In this document: positions 56,303 to 64,000 of the stretch, in pieces
Layout of the letters: every line of letters begins with the position of its first letter
Position numbering within the stretch: position 1 is the first letter of the stretch
Assembly (NCBI RefSeq): GCF_036014015.1
Contig: NZ_CP107905.1
Span: 6,386,001 to 6,450,000 of the forward strand
Length of the DNA stretch: 64,000 bases
Reading direction: 5' to 3'
Origin: Streptomyces sp. NBC_00457
Lineage (GTDB): Bacteria; Actinomycetota; Actinomycetes; Streptomycetales; Streptomycetaceae
Translations under genes and position numbers: made by a program
The notes under the pieces: model-generated
What the model saw: only the letters and a program-made list of their open reading frames with translations
The model's database searches: none
What the model was told of the DNA's origin: nothing

Positions 56303-58840
56303 CTATTCCGTCTTGATCGCGTTGAGCATGTTCAGCCTCGCGGCGTTGCGGGCCGGCCACAGTGCGGCCAGGACGCCCACCAGTGCGGCCAGCACCAGGA
56401 AGATCCCGATCCGGTCCCAGGGCAGGACCAGCGCGTAGCCCGGGATCTCGCTCTTGATGGTCTCGCCGATCGCCCAGCCGAGGAACGAACCGAGACCGAT
56501 GCCGACCACCGCGCCGAACACCGAGATGACCACGGCCTCGAGCCGGACCATCCGCTTCACCCGGCGCCGGTCGAGACCGATCGCCCGCAGCATGCCGATC
56601 TCCTGCTGCCGTTCGAAGACCGACATGGCGAGCGTGTTGACGACGCCCAGCACGGCGATGATCAGGGCCATCGCCAGCAGGCCGTACATGATGTTCAGCA
56701 TCGTGTTGATGGCGCCGCCGAACTCGTTGCGGATGTCCTGCTTGTCCATGACCGTGATCGCGGGGTTGTCGCCCAGCGCGTCGATGAGGACCTTCTCGTT
56801 CGCCGAGGTCTGGCCGCCGTCGACCTTCACGAAGATCTGCGGGATGTACGGCCTCACCTCGTGCGGGTTCACGATCTTGGTGTCGATGAGCACGGGGGAG
56901 AGGAACTCGCTGTCCTTGTAGACGGCGCCGACCGTCAGCGTGGCCTTCTCCTGGTCGTCGAAGATGACGTCGACGCGGTCGCCGGTCTTCCAGCCCTTGC
57001 CCTTGGCCGTCTTCTCGGCGACCGCGATCTGGCCCTTGGCGAGCGAGTCGATGTCGCCGTTGACGACATCGACGTTCAGGACGTGCTGGATGGCGCCCGG
57101 TGTGACCGCCGAAGCGGACACGTAGTCCCCGTCGCCAGCGACCTCGAGGCCGACATCCTGCTGCGGCGAGACCGCCGAGACGCCCTTGGCCTTCTCCAGC
57201 GCCGTCAGTGCGGACTGGTCGAGGTCCCCGCCGTTCGCCATCGAGACCATGTAGTCGGCCTTGATGTTGTCCGTGGTCATCTTGTCGATGGCCGTGCCGA
57301 CCGTGATACCGAGCACCGACAGGCCGGTCACCAGCGTCAGTCCGATCGCCAGCGCGGAGGCGGTGGCTCCGGTGCGGCGCGGATTGCGGACTGCGTTCTG
57401 GCCGGCCAGCTTGCCGGACACCCCGAACGGGCCGACCAGCAGCGGACGGACGAGCGCGATCACGGGCCGGGACAGCAGCGGGATCAGGATGATCACACCG
57501 ACCAGTGCGAAGAACGCGCCCACCGCGATGTACATCCGGCCGTCGCTGCCACCGGTCGAGGCACCCGCCACGATCGCGGCCGCGCCGAGGCCGGTGATGG
57601 CCGTACCGATGGAGTTGCGCACCACCAGCGACTTGGTCGTCGCCACCGCGTGGACGCTGCTCATGGCCGCCACCGGCGGGATCTTCGCGGCCCGACGGCC
57701 GGGCAGCCAGGCGGCGAACATCGTGATCAGCACACCGACGCCGATCGCGGCGAGCACCGGCGTGGCGGACAGGATCAGCGGGCCGTCCGGAGTCTTCATC
57801 TCGAACGCGGCCATTCCGGACCGCAGACCGACCGCGAGACCGACGCCCAGGACGAAGCCGATCACCGAGGCGACCAGGCCGACCACCGCGGCCTCGGCGA
57901 GCACCGAGCGGGTGATCTGCTTGCGCGACGCGCCGACGGCGCGCATCAGGGCGATCTCCTTCGTGCGCTGGGCGACCAGCATCGTGAAGGTGTTGGAGAT
58001 CAGGAAGATCCCGACGAAGAGCGCGATGCCCGCGAAGCCGAGCAGGATCTGCTTGAGCGAGCCCAGCCCCTGCTCGATGTCCTTGGCCTGCTGGTCCGCG
58101 AGCGCCTGACCGGTCTGCGCCTCGGCCGTGTCGGGCAGCAGCGGCTTGACCGCGCCCAGGATCTTCGCGTCGTCCGCGCCGGGGGCGGCGGTGACGATGG
58201 CGCTCTCGAAGTAGCCCGGCTTGAGGTACTGCTTCTGGGCGACGGCGGTGTCGAACAGGACGAGGCTGCCGCCGGCGTTCACCGCGCCGTCCTCGGTGGT
58301 GAACACACCGCTGAGGGTGAACTCCTGTACCGGTCCGTTGGTGGCGACCCGGACCCGGTCGCCGACCTGGTACTCGCCCTTGGCCGCGGACTCCTTGTCC
58401 AGGGCGATCTGATCGTCCTTCACCGGGCCGGAGCCGTCGGTGAACGTGTAGGCGGGGTCCTTGCCGTCCTTGCCGGGGGCGAAGTTGGACCCCTTGTTGG
58501 ACCAGCCGACGCCGATCAGCTTCCCGTCGGGGTCGGCGACCCCGGCGAAGCCTTCGACGCGGCCGGACACGGTGGCGGCGCCGTCCACCGCGGAGATCTT
58601 GTCGAGCGTCTTCCGGGAGAGGCCGGGCTCTTCCTTGGCGTCGTCGGTGTTGGCGTACGAGGTGATGGAGACGGCGACGTCGTCGTAGCTCTTCGCCGAC
58701 TGGTTGCGGAAGGCGTTGGACAGGGTGTCGGCGAAGACCAGGGTGCCGGAGACGAACGCGACGCCGAGCATCACGGCGAGCACGGTCATCAACAGCCGGG
58801 CCTTGTGCGCGAATACGTTGCGCAGGGCGGTGCGGAACAT
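56303..58840 (-). CDS. ABC transporter permease, FtsX/MacB family, duplicated core (second copy)
   Basis: The 845-residue protein has the same plan as the permease at 30246-32810: an N-terminal helix in FAHKARLLMTVLAVMLGVAFVSGTLVF, an extracellular domain, an FtsX unit (LVAQRTKEIALMRAVGASRKQITRS), two middle helices, a second extracellular domain and a final FtsX unit (QQEIGMLRAIGLDRRRVKRMVRLEAVVI). It starts at the ATG at 58840, overlapping the ATPase stop by one base (TGATG). With that ATPase it forms a MacB-like exporter or sensor. Substrate is unknown. Confidence 0.93.
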   Translation of the reverse strand: MFRTALRNVFAHKARLLMTVLAVMLGVAFVSGTLVFADTLSNAFRNQSAKSYDDVAVSITSYANTDDAKEEPGLSRKTLDKISAVDGAATVSGRVEGFAGVADPDGKLIGVGWSNKGSNFAPGKDGKDPAYTFTDGSGPVKDDQIALDKESAAKGEYQVGDRVRVATNGPVQEFTLSGVFTTEDGAVNAGGSLVLFDTAVAQKQYLKPGYFESAIVTAAPGADDAKILGAVKPLLPDTAEAQTGQALADQQAKDIEQGLGSLKQILLGFAGIALFVGIFLISNTFTMLVAQRTKEIALMRAVGASRKQITRSVLAEAAVVGLVASVIGFVLGVGLAVGLRSGMAAFEMKTPDGPLILSATPVLAAIGVGVLITMFAAWLPGRRAAKIPPVAAMSSVHAVATTKSLVVRNSIGTAITGLGAAAIVAGASTGGSDGRMYIAVGAFFALVGVIILIPLLSRPVIALVRPLLVGPFGVSGKLAGQNAVRNPRRTGATASALAIGLTLVTGLSVLGITVGTAIDKMTTDNIKADYMVSMANGGDLDQSALTALEKAKGVSAVSPQQDVGLEVAGDGDYVSASAVTPGAIQHVLNVDVVNGDIDSLAKGQIAVAEKTAKGKGWKTGDRVDVIFDDQEKATLTVGAVYKDSEFLSPVLIDTKIVNPHEVRPYIPQIFVKVDGGQTSANEKVLIDALGDNPAITVMDKQDIRNEFGGAINTMLNIMYGLLAMALIIAVLGVVNTLAMSVFERQQEIGMLRAIGLDRRRVKRMVRLEAVVISVFGAVVGIGLGSFLGWAIGETIKSEIPGYALVLPWDRIGIFLVLAALVGVLAALWPARNAARLNMLNAIKTE

Positions 58841-59610
58841 CAGCTGGTGCGGCCCTTCGCGTCGAACTGCTTCATGAAGTCGAGCACGTTGTCCGCGGTC
58901 GGCCGGTACATCTCGTCGACGATCCGGCCGTCGGCGAGGAAGACCACCCGGTCCGCGTACGCGGCGGCCACCGGGTCGTGCGTGACCATCACGACCGTCT
59001 GCCCCAACTCCCGTACGGAGTTGCGCAGAAAGCCCAGCACCTCGGCGCCGGAGCGCGAGTCGAGGTTTCCGGTCGGCTCGTCGCCGAAGATGATCTCGGG
59101 CCGGGAGGCGAGCGCGCGGGCGACCGCGACGCGCTGCTGCTGGCCGCCGGAGAGCTGGGCGGGGCGGTGGCTCAGCCGGTCCCTCAGACCCACCATCTCG
59201 ATCACGTTGTTCAGCCACTGCTTGTCCGGCTTGCGGCCGGCGATGTCCATGGGCAGCGTGATGTTCTCCAGCGCCGTCAGCGTCGGCAGCAGGTTGAACG
59301 CCTGGAAGATGAAGCCGATCTTGTCCCGGCGCAGCTTCGTCAGCTGCTTGTCCTTCAGGGAGCCCAGCTCGGTCTCACCGATGCGCACGGAACCGGAGGA
59401 GAAGGTGTCGAGGCCGGCCACGCAGTGCATCAGCGTGGACTTGCCGGACCCGGACGGACCCATGATCGCGGTGAACTCGGCCTGACGGAACTCGACGGAG
59501 ACCCGGTCGAGGGCGACCACCTGGGTCTCGCCCTGTCCGTAGATCTTCGACAGATCCGTGGCGCGCGCGGCCACGGCGGTGGCGCGGCCGGCGATGGATG
59601 CGGTGGTCAC
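58840..59610 (-). CDS. ABC transporter ATP-binding protein, MacB/LolD-like (second copy)
   Basis: The 256-residue ATPase has Walker A GPSGSGKST, signature LSGGQQQRVAVARAL, Walker B EIIFGDEPTGNLD and the H-loop VTHD. It is highly similar throughout to the ATPase at 29461-30249, down to the tail (DEMYRPTADNVLDFMKQFDAKGRTS against DEMYKPTAEAVLDRMKDFDARGRTS). The GTG at 59610 was chosen because AGGAG lies 9-10 nt upstream. Divergent from bldA. Confidence 0.94.
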   Translation of the reverse strand: MTTASIAGRATAVAARATDLSKIYGQGETQVVALDRVSVEFRQAEFTAIMGPSGSGKSTLMHCVAGLDTFSSGSVRIGETELGSLKDKQLTKLRRDKIGFIFQAFNLLPTLTALENITLPMDIAGRKPDKQWLNNVIEMVGLRDRLSHRPAQLSGGQQQRVAVARALASRPEIIFGDEPTGNLDSRSGAEVLGFLRNSVRELGQTVVMVTHDPVAAAYADRVVFLADGRIVDEMYRPTADNVLDFMKQFDAKGRTS

Positions 59611-59987
59611 GAGTAGGCACTCCTGAGGACGACGGTGATGTTCTGGGGACGTCATCCATCGTCCCGGCCGTCCCTCGCCGTGTAGTCACCCGCTGTTCTG
59701 GTTCCGGGGGGCGACTTCGGTCGGACCGCGCGCGGTTGTGTCATACCTGGGGATGACCCTCGACCTGTCAAGAACAGGTGGAGCCCCCTCGTTCGGACGG
59801 TGAAATTCCGTCATTCCGTATACGCCGCCCGGTGCCGCACGAAAGGCTGGTGGCAAGTGCGGATGGCCCGTTCCAAGTGCTGATGCACCCTCAGGCGTCA
59901 ATAAAATAAGACAACATCGGTTCGCCCGTCCGCTGTTCGAGGGATGCGCCCCGATAGGCTCGGAACCTCGATGCGGAGCCCATGGCC
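59611..59987 (+). promoter_or_regulatory. Spacer between ABC exporter and bldA with bldA promoter
   Basis: This 377-bp stretch has no protein gene I can support. ACCTGT-N5-ACAGGT, an inverted repeat, lies at 59763-59779. An AT-rich stretch, unusual for this genome, is at 59897-59916. TAGGCT at 59954-59959 is a good -10 hexamer for bldA and would give a leader of about 20 nt; the -35 is poor. Confidence 0.5.
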
Positions 59988-60070
59988 TGCCCGGATGGTG
60001 GAATGCAGACACGGCGAGCTTAAACCTCGCTGCCCCTCGCGGGCGTACCGGTTCAAGTCCGGTTCCGGGC
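59988..60070 (+). tRNA. bldA: tRNA-Leu (UAA anticodon), bldA
   Basis: This 83-nt class II tRNA has acceptor stem GCCCGGA/TCCGGGC and discriminator A. The anticodon loop CTTAAAC has TAA at 34-36, in a GGCGAG/CTCGCT-type stem. The variable arm is long (GCCCCTCGCGGGC) and the T-arm holds GGTTCAAGTCC. CCA is not encoded. The UAA anticodon makes it the tRNA that reads UUA. In Streptomyces this is bldA, the only tRNA for that codon and a switch for aerial growth and antibiotic production. A quick scan found no clear in-frame TTA codon in this window's genes. Confidence 0.96.
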
Positions 60071-60153
60071 ACCTTCCGACCTCCGCGCGGCCGCCTTCGC
60101 GGCCGCTTCTTGACTTCGTGCCTGCGCCGTCGGAGACTCGCGTTCAGAAAATG

Positions 60154-60229
60154 GTGAATAAAAATTCACTACGCGAACATTCGCCACGTGAACACTCACC
60201 GCGCGAATACTCACCACGTGAACGGAGCG
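60154..60229. promoter_or_regulatory. Phased array of palindromic operator-like repeats upstream of pobA
   Basis: Five related half-palindromic units follow one another: GTGAATAAAAATTCAC (60154-60169), GCGAACATTCGC (60173-60184), GTGAACACTCAC (60188-60199), GCGAATACTCAC (60203-60214) and GTGAACGGAGCG (60218-60229). The last four repeat exactly every 15 bp. The first three are true inverted repeats. The array ends over the pobA ribosome site. It probably binds several regulator dimers. In S. coelicolor, from memory, an unlinked IclR-type protein, PobR, represses pobA and is the obvious candidate. Confidence 0.75.
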
Positions 60230-60233
60230 ATCG

Positions 60234-61409
60234 ATGCGCACGACCGTCGGCATCATCGGAGCCGGCCCCGCCGGTCTCCTCCTCGCCCGGCTGCTCCACA
60301 ACGCCGGGATCGACTCGGTCGTGCTGGAGAGCCGCGACCGCGCCTACGTGGAGCAGCGGCAGCGCGCCGGGATCCTGGAGCAGGGCACGGTCGACGTGCT
60401 GCGCGCGGCCGGGGCCGGGGAGCGGATGGACCGGGAGGGGCTGCGGCACGACGGGATCGAGCTGCGCTTCGACCGCAGGCGCCACCGCGTCGACTTCCCG
60501 GAGCTGACCGGCGGCCGGTCCGTGATGGTGTACGCGCAGACCGAGGTCTGCAAGGACCTCATCGCCCTCCAGCTCAAGGAGGGCGGCCCGCTGCTGTTCG
60601 ACGCCGAGGCGCTGGCCGTCGAGGGCGCGGAGACCGGCAGCCCGCGGGTGCGGTTCCGGCACGAGGGGCGTGAGGACGTCCTGGAGTGTGAGTACGTCGT
60701 CGGCTGCGACGGCTTCTGGGGAGTGGCCCGGCAGGCGATCCCCGCCGAACTCACCCGCACGTTCGAACGGACGTACCCCTTCGGCTGGCTCGGCATCCTC
60801 GCCGACGTACCGCCCTCGCACGACGAGCTGGTCTACGCCCGCCACGACCGCGGCTTCGCCCTCTTGTCCATGCGCTCCCCGTCCGTGTCCCGGCTCTACC
60901 TCCAGGTGCCGGAGGGCACCGACGCGCAGGAGTGGTCCGACGAGGCCATCTGGGACGAGCTGGAGCGGCGCTTCGAGACCGCCGACGACTGGCGGCTGGA
61001 GCGCGGGCCGATCACCCAGAAGTCGGTCACGCCCATGCGGTCGTACGTCCATGAGCCCATGCGGCACGGGCGGCTCTTCCTCGCCGGGGACGCGGCGCAC
61101 ATCGTTCCGCCCACCGGGGCGAAGGGGCTGAACCTGGCCGTCGGGGACGTCGTCACCTTCGCGCGGGCACTGTCGTACGAGAGGGAGACCGGTTCGGCGG
61201 AGCGGCTCGACGCCTATTCGGAGACATGTCTGCGGCGGGTGTGGCAGGCCGAGCGGTTCTCCTACGACATGACGACCCTGCTGCACCGCACCCCCGACGC
61301 CACCGCCTTCGAGGACCGGCTCCAGCTGGCCCGGCTGGAGCGGATCGCGGCGTCCCGGGCGGCCGAGACGGACCTCGCCGAGGGGTACACGGGGTTTCCG
61401 TTCGGGTGA
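60234..61409 (+). CDS. pobA: 4-Hydroxybenzoate 3-monooxygenase
   Basis: The 391-residue flavoprotein hydroxylates 4-hydroxybenzoate to protocatechuate with NADPH and oxygen, feeding the beta-ketoadipate pathway. It has the FAD fold GIIGAGPAGLLLARLL, the DG motif (YVVGCDGFWGVARQ), the GD motif LFLAGDAAHIVPPTGAKGLNLAVGD, and PobA-specific ERTYPFGWLGILADVPPS. Length matches the family. GGAG at 60224-60227 is the ribosome site, at the edge of the operator array. No ring-cleavage genes are adjacent. Confidence 0.95.
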   Translation: MRTTVGIIGAGPAGLLLARLLHNAGIDSVVLESRDRAYVEQRQRAGILEQGTVDVLRAAGAGERMDREGLRHDGIELRFDRRRHRVDFPELTGGRSVMVYAQTEVCKDLIALQLKEGGPLLFDAEALAVEGAETGSPRVRFRHEGREDVLECEYVVGCDGFWGVARQAIPAELTRTFERTYPFGWLGILADVPPSHDELVYARHDRGFALLSMRSPSVSRLYLQVPEGTDAQEWSDEAIWDELERRFETADDWRLERGPITQKSVTPMRSYVHEPMRHGRLFLAGDAAHIVPPTGAKGLNLAVGDVVTFARALSYERETGSAERLDAYSETCLRRVWQAERFSYDMTTLLHRTPDATAFEDRLQLARLERIAASRAAETDLAEGYTGFPFG

Positions 61410-61597
61410 GGTGCGGGGAGGCCAATGTCGCAGGTTGGTCATGAGTGCGGCCCTCCGGTGCCGGGAATCAAGCACCCGCGTAGCGTGTTGCGCAGCACGA
61501 CGAGGGAAAGATCCTCCCCAAGCACTAGGGTCAATCCTTTGCCTACCTATTACTCTTGAGCCAAGGCAGCCACACAGGGTGGCCATGGAGGAGTGAA

Positions 61598-62509
61598 ATG
61601 AGGAGCAGCAACCCGGTCTTCTCGCGACGGGGGTTCAGCCGCGACAACGGCTACGCGGGCTTCAACACCGCGCCGCAGGCCGGGGGCGCAGCTGTGGGCA
61701 CGCAGGGCAACCCGTACGCGCAGCCGCAGGCCGGCAACCCGTACGCGCAGAACCCCTACGCGCAGAACCCGTACGCCCAGCAGGACCTGCAGCAAGGCGC
61801 TCCGCCGCAGGCCCCGGTCACCACCGGCCGCATGACGATCGACGACGTCATCATGCGCACCGGTACCACGCTCGGCGTTCTGATCGTCACGGCCGCGCTC
61901 GCCTGGGCGCTGCTGCCGGTCGACGACGCGAACATCAGCCGGTCGTACGGCATCGGCATCGGTGCCGCGCTGATCGGCATGGTCCTGGCCCTGGTCCAGT
62001 CCTTCAAGCGCAAGGCCTCGCCTGCGCTGATCCTGGCGTACGCGGCGTTCGAGGGTGTCTTCCTCGGCGTCCTGTCCAACATCGTCGACAACCGCATCGC
62101 CGACGGGGCGGCCATGCAGGCCGTGCTCGGCACGATGGCGGTCTTCGCCGGTGTGCTGGTGGCGTACAAGGCGGGCTGGATCCGCGTCAACCGCCGGTTC
62201 TACGGCTTCGTGATGGCGGCCGCGCTCGGCTTCATCCTGCTGATGGTCGTCAACATGCTGTTCGCCGTCTTCGGCGGCGGCGACGGCCTCGGCTTCCGCA
62301 GCGGCCCGCTCGGCATCATCTTCGGTGTCGTCGGCATCCTGCTCGGCGCGTGCTTCCTCGCCCTGGACTTCAAGCAGGTCGAGGACGGCATCGCGTACGG
62401 CGCGCCGCGTGAGGAGGCGTGGCTGGCGGCCTTCGGCCTCACGCTGACGCTGGTCTGGATCTACATGGAGTTCCTGCGGATCATCGCGATCCTCAACAGT
62501 TCCGACTGA
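61598..62509 (+). CDS. Bax-inhibitor-1/YccA-family membrane protein
   Basis: The 303-residue protein has a cytoplasmic, Gln/Pro/Tyr-rich N-terminus with NPYAQ repeats (~40-70). About seven transmembrane helices follow from residue 90, and it ends EFLRIIAILNSSD. The pattern ALILAYAAFEGVFLGVLSNI and the C-terminal DFKQVEDGIAYGAPREEAWLAAFGLTLTLVWIYMEFLRII is that of the BI-1-like YccA subgroup, which in other organisms includes calcium-leak channels. GGAGGAG at 61588-61594 fits the ATG. The role in Streptomyces is unknown. Confidence 0.93.
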   Translation: MRSSNPVFSRRGFSRDNGYAGFNTAPQAGGAAVGTQGNPYAQPQAGNPYAQNPYAQNPYAQQDLQQGAPPQAPVTTGRMTIDDVIMRTGTTLGVLIVTAALAWALLPVDDANISRSYGIGIGAALIGMVLALVQSFKRKASPALILAYAAFEGVFLGVLSNIVDNRIADGAAMQAVLGTMAVFAGVLVAYKAGWIRVNRRFYGFVMAAALGFILLMVVNMLFAVFGGGDGLGFRSGPLGIIFGVVGILLGACFLALDFKQVEDGIAYGAPREEAWLAAFGLTLTLVWIYMEFLRIIAILNSSD

Positions 62510-62555
62510 TTCGCAGTTCTGACTGAGGCTGCGTCTGATCTGCGTCGGTCGTGCG

Positions 62556-62585
62556 GAAGGGCCCCGGGTTCGCTCGGGGCCCTTC
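62556..62585. terminator. Bidirectional terminator after the BI-1-like gene
   Basis: GAAGGGCCCCG and its exact complement form an 11-bp stem with an 8-nt loop, between convergent genes. Confidence 0.88.
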
Positions 62586-62599
62586 TCCGTTGTGCGCGC

Positions 62600-62830
62600 C
62601 TAGAAGAACTTGCGCGCGGCCCTCCTCAGGTCGTACTCGTGAATGATCGCCTTCGCGTGGCCGTACGCGAGGTTGTGTTCGTGCCGGAGCCAGCTGACCT
62701 TCTCCTCGAAGCGGAAGAGGGCGGGGCCTTCGTCGACGGTGCGGAGCCAGTCGGAGACTTCACGACCGGTGCAGTGGGGGATGCGGGCGAGCATGTTGCG
62801 GTGGGTCTCCTCAGAGAGGACGTGGGACAT
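62600..62830 (-). CDS. DUF4287-family small protein
   Basis: The 76-residue helical protein has the DUF4287 pattern: TGREVSDWLRTVDEGPALFRFEEKVSWLRHEHNLAYGHAKAIIHEYDLRRAARKFF. The ATG at 62830 follows GGAGG; an in-frame start six codons upstream is less likely. DUF4287 domains are often fused to DUF5655 nuclease-like domains or stand alone. Function is unknown. It converges with the BI-1-like gene across a terminator. Confidence 0.85.
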   Translation of the reverse strand: MSHVLSEETHRNMLARIPHCTGREVSDWLRTVDEGPALFRFEEKVSWLRHEHNLAYGHAKAIIHEYDLRRAARKFF

Positions 62831-62932
62831 CGGCGCCTCCGGACGCATGGGATGTAAGCCGGTCCTTCAGGTCACCGTGCCTGAGCGTTCGCGTGTTGGC
62901 AACAGTGTGGGGAGACTGCGTAGGCTCGGTGC

Positions 62933-63244
62933 GTGGTTGATACGACGCCGTTGACGCGAGCTGTGGATCACTTTGCCGATCGGTTGCGGGCGGCTCCGCA
63001 GAGTCGCTTGCAGCGAGGCGGGGCCGGGGAGGCGCTGGCGTTGGCCAGGGAGTTGGCTCGGTGGGCGCAGGTTTTGGAGGCGCCGGGGGTCGAGCCCAGG
63101 GAGATGCCGGACGCCGGGATGTTCGCTGCGGCTGATCAAATCACCGTTGCTGTGCATGACTTGGCTGTTGTGCTGCAGAGCGAGGGTGAGGTTGAGGAGG
63201 CTGTGCGGATGGTGGTTGAGGCGCAGAAGAGGGCGGGGGTCTAG
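62933..63244 (+). CDS. Small helical protein, unknown
   Basis: The 103-residue protein is mainly helical and Ala/Arg/Glu-rich, without signal peptide or membrane segment. I do not recognise the family. Coding is supported by codon use and by TAGGCT at 62921-62926, exactly 7 nt before the GTG, with no ribosome site. This fits a leaderless mRNA. It is divergent from the DUF4287 gene and followed by an intergenic repeat. Confidence 0.7.
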   Translation: MVDTTPLTRAVDHFADRLRAAPQSRLQRGGAGEALALARELARWAQVLEAPGVEPREMPDAGMFAAADQITVAVHDLAVVLQSEGEVEEAVRMVVEAQKRAGV

Positions 63245-63297
63245 GGCGCGGTGGCGTTGTGGCTTGTCGCGCAGTTCCCCGCGCCCCTAAAGGGGCG
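63245..63297. repeat. Streptomyces intergenic palindromic repeat, copy B
   Basis: The segment CGTTGTGGCTTGTCGCGC (63255-63272) is the exact reverse complement of 586-603, followed by a CGCCCCTaaAGGGGCG-type hairpin. It lies between the ends of convergent genes and may act as terminator. Confidence 0.65.
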
Positions 63298-63321
63298 TCC
63301 GGTCCTCCGGCGTCTTCAAAG

Positions 63322-64000
63322 CTAGAGCGACGCTATGACCCTGTCCGCCAGGATGTAGACCGTTTCCTCGCCGCACTCGAACGTCAGCGTGTACGCACCT
63401 GAGATTCCTGAGCCGCCCAGGAGGATCGGGGACGCGCCCTTGGTCAGAGCCGATGCCAGGCGTTCTGCTGTTTCTCGGTGGCCGGGGGTCATGCAGAGGG
63501 TGGTGCCGTCGGCGAAGACGTAGACGTCGAGGGTGCCGAGGGGGCCGGGGCGGACGTCGGTGAGTTCTACGCGGTCGGCCGCGAGTTCTTCGAGGGTGGC
63601 TACGGTGCGCTCGTGGTCGTTGACGACCGGTGACTGGACCGGGACGAAGTCCGGGTGGGAGGGGTGGCGGCGGCGGGCCGCGGCCAACTCGGGGGAGTCT
63701 CCGGCGTACTCGTCGGTGTCCGTGCCCGGCTCGCTGACCGGCTCGAGCGGTTCCAGGCCCGCGAAGTCGCTCTGGCGGGGCAGGAACAGCTCGCTGTCGG
63801 TGAGGCCCAGCAGGGTCGGCGCGTCGGTGTCACGGGCCTCCTGGGCCGCCCAGAAGGCGCGCGCCTCGGCCAGTTCGCGCTCGCGCTCCTCGGCGAGGGC
63901 CTCGGCCACGGCGGCGCGTATCTCATCGACGTCGGCTGACGGGCGTGCGGCGGGCACGCGCGGGCGGGCGGTGGTGCGGCTCTCGGCCAGCTCGGTGTGC
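63322..64000 (-). CDS. Conserved-looking protein of unknown function, 5' part outside window
   Basis: The frame is open to the window edge, so the start is not visible; a GTG at 63957 is an internal possibility. The visible 225 residues have a charged helical region (DEIRAAVAEALAEERERELAEARAFWAAQEARD) and an acidic linker. A compact C-terminal domain follows, with TLEELAADRVELTDVRPGPLGTLDVYVFADGTTLCMTPGHRETAERLASAL and YTLTFECGEETVYILADRVIASL. I do not recognise the family. It converges with the preceding gene. Confidence 0.75.
   Translation of the reverse strand, partial: HTELAESRTTARPRVPAARPSADVDEIRAAVAEALAEERERELAEARAFWAAQEARDTDAPTLLGLTDSELFLPRQSDFAGLEPLEPVSEPGTDTDEYAGDSPELAAARRRHPSHPDFVPVQSPVVNDHERTVATLEELAADRVELTDVRPGPLGTLDVYVFADGTTLCMTPGHRETAERLASALTKGASPILLGGSGISGAYTLTFECGEETVYILADRVIASL

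Noticed and set aside
55964..59485. 1173-residue open frame opposite the second ABC cassette
   Set aside because: It is a shadow of the ABC permease and ATPase, whose motifs are unmistakable on the minus strand.
60154..60229. Possible CRISPR-like array
   Set aside because: Units repeat every 15 bp with no spacers and are palindromic; this is an operator array, and no cas genes are nearby.

Overview
The window reads as a piece of a Streptomyces chromosome. Third codon positions are very GC-rich. It carries the Streptomyces developmental tRNA bldA (tRNA-Leu reading UUA) and resuscitation-promoting factors under a c-di-AMP riboswitch. It also has an LAETG sortase substrate, XRE/DUF397 pairs and many TetR and MarR regulators. 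Gene content and order (ppc, rplY, prs, glmU, mfd, mazG, P450, two rpf genes, eno, divIC, ppx, ndh, bldA, pobA) match, from memory, the S. coelicolor SCO3080-SCO3130 neighbourhood. This is mostly conserved core chromosome with a few accessory insertions.

Layout. 1-4.1 kb holds a truncated LuxR-type response regulator, a MarR repressor divergent from tam plus a VOC protein, and a desaturase-TetR operon. 4.1-7.9 kb holds ppc, a shared terminator and a sortase-anchored protein. 8-12.8 kb is a leftward housekeeping block in transcription order tRNA-Gln, glmU, prs, rplY, pth, with hairpins in the spacers. 13-14.4 kb is a lone histidine kinase. 14.4-19.8 kb is the most unusual region: two divergent gene pairs built from polymorphic-toxin catalytic domains (a YwqJ-type deaminase, a WHH-type HNH nuclease and a second deaminase) and immunity domains (SUKH-3, SUKH-1, Imm35/YrhB-like and SUKH-4). 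Two of the genes fuse toxin-like and immunity-like domains in one chain. 20-29 kb holds a DivIVA-like coiled-coil protein, a symporter with its DUF485 partner, a secreted glycosidase, an XRE/DUF397 pair, a GNAT enzyme and an MFS exporter.

29.4-36.8 kb holds a MacB-like ABC exporter pair, a nested 230-bp inverted-repeat element and mfd. 36.9-43.3 kb holds a small antitoxin-like protein, a secreted nuclease lipoprotein, a GNAT enzyme, a Ser/Thr kinase with TPR-like tail, a SurA-like lipoprotein and mazG. 43.3-46.7 kb is less GC-rich by eye: a CYP107-like P450 and a large serine recombinase with an unexpected IS5-type (DUF4096-like) tail. 46.8-52.6 kb is the cell-wall, growth and division block: two Rpf muralytic enzymes, the riboswitch, eno, divIC, DUF501 and ppx. 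52.6-64 kb holds a small secreted peptide, ndh behind a Rex-like operator, a cyclopropane synthase, a second MacB-like ABC pair, bldA, pobA behind a phased operator array, a Bax-inhibitor-like protein and small hypothetical genes. The last gene runs off the window.

Regulatory sites visible in the sequence include MarR-, TetR- and Rex-type palindromes, the c-di-AMP riboswitch, the pobA operator array, strong hairpin terminators, and at least six genes whose -10 box sits about 7 nt from the start codon (probable leaderless mRNAs).
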